Assembly (NCBI GenBank): GCA_023391395.1
Contig: JAEWBA010000167.1
Coordinates: 1 to 9,323 of the forward strand
DNA: 9,323 nucleotides
DNA from: Pseudomonadota bacterium
GTDB taxonomy: Bacteria; Pseudomonadota; Gammaproteobacteria; Burkholderiales; Burkholderiaceae_D
Reading direction: 5' to 3'
Shown here one piece after another: positions 7,042-9,323 of the stretch. Numbering within the stretch: position 1 is the stretch's first letter; each line of letters opens with the position of its first letter. The position numbers and the translations under genes were made by a program. The notes beneath the pieces were generated by a model. That model worked only from the letters and a program-made list of their open reading frames with translations, was not told the origin of the DNA and made no database searches.

Positions 7042-7070
7042 CCTCAAGTTTAGCAGTTTGCCGGAACGAC

Positions 7071-8018
7071 TCAGTGCGAAGCGGAGAATTGCTGGATACC
7101 GGCGAGCACCCAGCCGCCTTGTCCGGAAAGCGGCTTCGCCAGGTTCCAGACTTCGGTGAAGGCTTCGGCCGGCGCATTCTCGGCTTCCTTGATCATGCCG
7201 GAGAAACGCACGCTGGCCAGGTAATCCTTGTCCGTGGTTTCCACCCCCAGCAAGTCCGCGTCCAGCGAGACGACGTCGGTCTGGTTGGGCGAAGCGCCGC
7301 GCTCCTGCAGTTGCAGGCGCAATTCGGCGAACATTTCCGGCGTGGTGAATTCGCGGATGTCGTTGATGTCGGCGCGGTCCCAAGCTGCCTGCAAGCGAAT
7401 GAAATACGTCTTGGCATTGCGCAGGAAGGCCGGCACGTCGAAGTCCGCCGGCACGTCCCAGCTGCCCGCCTGGGCCGAAGCAAATTGCGAATCGGCCTGG
7501 AGGGCCACAGGTCGGCTTGCGGACTCGAGCCGCGAGCCGATTTCCGGCGTGCGCACGGCATCACCCTCCCCCTGGCCGCCGGCGTAACCTGCAAACGCGG
7601 GCCGCGCCCCCTGATCCTCGCTCTTGCGGCGGAACATGCGGTAAATGAACATCGCCGCCAGCGCCAGCAAGGCAATCATGAGTACCGTGCTGATGACGCT
7701 GGCCAGGGCGCCCCCTATGCCGAGATGCGAGAGCAGCGCTCCCAGGCCCAGGCCGAGCAAGGCGCCGCCCAGGATATTGCGCCAGGGACTGGCGGGTTTG
7801 GGCGGCACGCCTTGCGGCGTGGCAGCGGGAGCGGCCGGACGCGCCTGGTTGGCATTGTTCGCCTGGTTCGGGGCGTGAGCCGGAGGTGCCTGGCGGGTGA
7901 CGTTTTGCGATTGGCGGCCGAAGGAGCCACCACCACCCATGCGCCGGGCTTCGGCTTCGGTGATGGTAAGCGCCAGGGAAGCCATGACGACCATTGCGGC
8001 AACGAGCAATCTTTTCAT
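7071..8018 (-). CDS. Tim44-like domain protein with signal peptide and membrane segment
   Basis: A 315-residue protein of the bacterial Tim44-like family (PF04280). The N-terminus is a clear signal peptide (basic MKRLL, hydrophobic 5-20, likely cut after AEA at residue 24). It is followed by RRMGGGGSFGRQSQ (25-38), a motif I recall as typical of these proteins. Residues about 40-80 are low-complexity Pro/Ala/Asn/Gln and probably disordered. A glycine-rich stretch GGALLGLGLGALLSHLGIGG (84-103) leads into a transmembrane helix (about 105-126), ending in basic YRMFRRK. A linker (about 130-188) precedes the Tim44-like, NTF2-fold domain (about 190-313, PAFLRNAKTYFIRLQAAWDR at 196-215). By the positive-inside rule the C-terminal domain would be cytoplasmic. 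The bacterial function is not established; the mitochondrial namesake tethers Hsp70 to the protein import channel. Its AGGAG ribosome-binding site overlaps the ubiE stop, so it is coupled to ubiE, and a strong terminator follows it. Confidence 0.9.
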   Translation of the reverse strand: MKRLLVAAMVVMASLALTITEAEARRMGGGGSFGRQSQNVTRQAPPAHAPNQANNANQARPAAPAATPQGVPPKPASPWRNILGGALLGLGLGALLSHLGIGGALASVISTVLMIALLALAAMFIYRMFRRKSEDQGARPAFAGYAGGQGEGDAVRTPEIGSRLESASRPVALQADSQFASAQAGSWDVPADFDVPAFLRNAKTYFIRLQAAWDRADINDIREFTTPEMFAELRLQLQERGASPNQTDVVSLDADLLGVETTDKDYLASVRFSGMIKEAENAPAEAFTEVWNLAKPLSGQGGWVLAGIQQFSASH

Positions 8019-8025
8019 GAGTGAT

Positions 8026-8031
8026 CTCCTA
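8026..8031 (-). promoter_or_regulatory. Shine-Dalgarno of the Tim44-like gene overlapping the ubiE stop
   Basis: TAGGAG on the minus strand serves as both the ubiE stop (TAG, 8029-8031) and the AGGAG ribosome-binding site (8026-8030), 7 nt before the ATG at 8018. Ribosomes ending ubiE are placed directly on the next start, so the two proteins are probably made together. Confidence 0.75.
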
Positions 8032-8763
8032 CAGTTTGACGCCGGTATGCAATGCAGCCACGCCGGCGCTGAGATTGGAATAGGCGACGCGTTCCAGGCC
8101 GACGTCTTCCATCATCTTTTTCAGGGTTTCCTGATCCGGATGCATGCGGATCGATTCGGCCAGATAACGGTAACTGTCGGCATCGTTGGCGATACGCTGG
8201 CCCAGCCAGGGCAGCACGGAAAAGGAATACATGTCATAGGGCTTCTTCAGCGGTTCCCACACCTTGGAAAATTCCAGCACCAAGAGCTTGCCACCCGGTT
8301 TGAGCACGCGCCGCATTTCCGATAAGGCCGCATCCTTGTGCGTCATGTTGCGCAAGCCGAAGGCGACGCTGACGCGATCGAAATAATTGTCGCGGAAAGG
8401 CAGCTTTTCCGCATCGCATAACAAGGTGGGGATGGCCAGGCCCTTGTTCAACAGGCGGTCGCGGCCGACGCGCAGCATCGATTCGTTGATGTCGGTGAGC
8501 CATACTTCGCCGCTGGGACCGGCCTGCTTCGCGAACGCCTTCGCCAGATCGCCGGTGCCTCCTGCGATGTCGAGCACCTTGAAGCCCGGCCGCACACCTG
8601 CCTGCGCGATGGTGAAGGCCTTCCAGAGCCGATGCAGGCCGCCCGACATCAAATCATTCATCACGTCGTACTTCGAAGCAACGGAATGAAAGACCTCGGC
8701 GACTTTGCGCACCTTATCTTCTTCGGGAACGGTCTGATAACCGAAATGGGTCTGATTGGTCAT
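8029..8763 (-). CDS. ubiE: UbiE, demethylubiquinol/demethylmenaquinol C-methyltransferase
   Basis: A 244-residue cytoplasmic SAM-dependent enzyme that adds the C-methyl group to the quinone ring, converting DDMQ to DMQ in ubiquinone synthesis (and DMK to menaquinone where that pathway exists). Signature 1 of the UbiE/COQ5 family is present as [17 protein letters not shown] (32-48). SAM motif I is [15 protein letters not shown] (63-77), the acidic strand-2 end is Asp91 (LTDIN), and CDAEKLPF (116-123) and [12 protein letters not shown] (129-140) follow. Signature 2 is [14 protein letters not shown] (152-165). Length is usual for the family. The ATG at 8763 gives the expected N-terminus ([20 protein letters not shown] at 6-25) but has no visible Shine-Dalgarno. 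A perfect TATAAT lies 28 nt upstream, implying a short leader of about 20 nt. The Tim44-like gene follows with coupled translation. Identification is very secure. Confidence 0.97.
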   Translation of the reverse strand: MTNQTHFGYQTVPEEDKVRKVAEVFHSVASKYDVMNDLMSGGLHRLWKAFTIAQAGVRPGFKVLDIAGGTGDLAKAFAKQAGPSGEVWLTDINESMLRVGRDRLLNKGLAIPTLLCDAEKLPFRDNYFDRVSVAFGLRNMTHKDAALSEMRRVLKPGGKLLVLEFSKVWEPLKKPYDMYSFSVLPWLGQRIANDADSYRYLAESIRMHPDQETLKKMMEDVGLERVAYSNLSAGVAALHTGVKL

Positions 8764-8790
8764 GGCAGCAGGATGTTGAAGTCAAGCTGC

Positions 8791-8796
8791 ATTATA
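8791..8796 (-). promoter_or_regulatory. Probable -10 box of ubiE
   Basis: TATAAT reads perfectly on the minus strand in the 127-bp gap between the DUF971 gene and ubiE, giving a start near 8784. At 16-18 bp upstream the hexamers (AATCCT, CAATCC, GCAATC) are poor -35 matches. GGTCGGAC (minus strand) occurs twice, at 8800-8807 right beside the box and at 8858-8865, and might be a binding site. It fits a promoter for ubiE and the Tim44-like gene, although readthrough from the DUF971 gene is also possible because I see no terminator there. Confidence 0.5.
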
Positions 8797-8890
8797 CAAG
8801 TCCGACCTACGCAGGATTGCGATAGTTCCAACCTGCGGTCCGGCGCTGGATACGACTGTCCGACCGATGCCGGAAGCCGCCGATGAACTG

Positions 8891-9319
8891 CTAGTGATGG
8901 TGGCCGCAGCTGTGTCCGCCTGCCTCAGGCATGGCGGCGTCGCGTCCGCTTTCGCGGGTGAAGCCGGCGGCTTCCAGGCGCTGCAGATACTGCTCCCACA
9001 GCGAGGCTTGGTTGCGGCCCAGCGAGTAAAGGTAATCCCAGGTATAGATGCCGGTATTGTGGCCGTCGGAAAAGTCCGGCCGCACGGCGTAATTGCCCAC
9101 CGGCTCCAGTGCGGTGATCAGGACATTGCGCTTGCCGGTCTGCAAGATCTCCTGTCCCGGACCGTGGCCGCGTACTTCGGCGGACGGCGAACTCACACGC
9201 AGGAATTCGAAGGGGAGCGAGAAATGGGCACCATCGTCGAAACCGATTTCCAGGACGCGCGACTGCGTGCGCACCGTGAGTTCGGTCGGCTTGGGCGTGC
9301 TCTTGTTCGGATCAGTCAT
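8891..9319 (-). CDS. DUF971 / GBBH-like N-terminal domain protein
   Basis: A 142-residue protein of the DUF971 family (PF06155), the small domain found at the N-terminus of gamma-butyrobetaine hydroxylase and also as a free protein. Seen: LEIGFDDGAHFSLPFEFLR (23-41), SAEVRGHGPGQ (46-56), PVGNYAVRPDFSDGHNTGIY (73-92) and TWDYLYSLG (93-101). In eukaryotic GBBH the domain binds zinc through clustered Cys residues and a His. Here the stretch RVSSPSAEV (41-49) has Ser in place of those Cys, while the DGH His (His87) remains, so a standard zinc site is unlikely. The C-terminus ends GGHSCGHHH, a possible separate metal-binding tail. Stand-alone function is unknown. The ATG at 9319 gives a plausible start, but only 4 nt upstream lie in the window, so its ribosome-binding site cannot be judged. 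Gene order next to ubiE suggests, but does not show, a link to ubiquinone or iron-sulfur metabolism. Confidence 0.9.
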   Translation of the reverse strand: MTDPNKSTPKPTELTVRTQSRVLEIGFDDGAHFSLPFEFLRVSSPSAEVRGHGPGQEILQTGKRNVLITALEPVGNYAVRPDFSDGHNTGIYTWDYLYSLGRNQASLWEQYLQRLEAAGFTRESGRDAAMPEAGGHSCGHHH

Positions 9320-9323
9320 GGAG

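Noticed and set aside
6427..7383. A 318-codon extended frame for ubiJ reaching into the Tim44-like gene
   Set aside because: The extra N-terminus overlaps a secure gene in another frame and has no family similarity. UbiJ is normally about 190-210 residues. Only the short GTG extension at 7035 remains plausible.
1..9323. Mobile elements, attachment sites, CRISPR arrays or tRNA genes
   Set aside because: No transposase or integrase frame, no flanking direct repeats, no regular spaced repeats and no cloverleaf-like sequence was seen. All genes look like core chromosomal genes.

Overview
The window is a GC-rich, gene-dense stretch of bacterial chromosome in which every supported gene lies on the minus strand. 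Protein similarity recalled from memory (UbiE, UbiB, AspRS and DUF502 sequence style, and the order FmdB - DUF502 - aspS) points to a betaproteobacterium of the Burkholderiales, plausibly Oxalobacteraceae. That placement is inference, not a database result. I see no transposase, integrase, phage gene, CRISPR array, tRNA or rRNA. It reads as core housekeeping DNA.

Read in transcription order (right to left), the first block is ubiquinone biosynthesis: a DUF971 protein (8891-9319), ubiE (8029-8763), a secreted or membrane Tim44-like protein (7071-8018), ubiJ (6427-7002), ubiB (4852-6426) and a TPMT-like methyltransferase (4243-4839). UbiE is the quinone-ring C-methyltransferase. UbiJ and UbiB are the SCP2-like accessory protein and the atypical kinase/ATPase needed for aerobic ring modification. 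The block resembles the enterobacterial ubiE-ubiJ-ubiB operon with a Tim44-like gene placed between ubiE and ubiJ. A textbook intrinsic terminator (7009-7041) sits between the Tim44-like gene and ubiJ, almost touching the ubiJ start codon. It probably sets or tunes how much transcription reaches ubiJ-ubiB.

The middle block is one sodium:solute symporter gene (2506-3969). It has its own perfect TATAAT box and a long apparent leader (about 170 nt), and a 13-bp inverted repeat follows it.

The last block is an FmdB-type zinc-ribbon protein (2033-2320), a DUF502 two-helix membrane protein (1298-1936) and aspS (1-1214). The aspS gene runs off the left edge after 404 codons. Two hairpins lie between the FmdB and DUF502 genes. 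AspRS carries a His and a Gly at the positions linked to non-discriminating enzymes, which charge both tRNA-Asp and tRNA-Asn.

The longest stretch without a gene is the 273 bp at 3970-4242, described below. The points most worth a second look are the terminator/ubiJ start arrangement, the Tim44-like protein translationally linked to ubiE, and the DUF971 and TPMT-like genes flanking the ubiquinone genes. I did not find a clearly new biological system.
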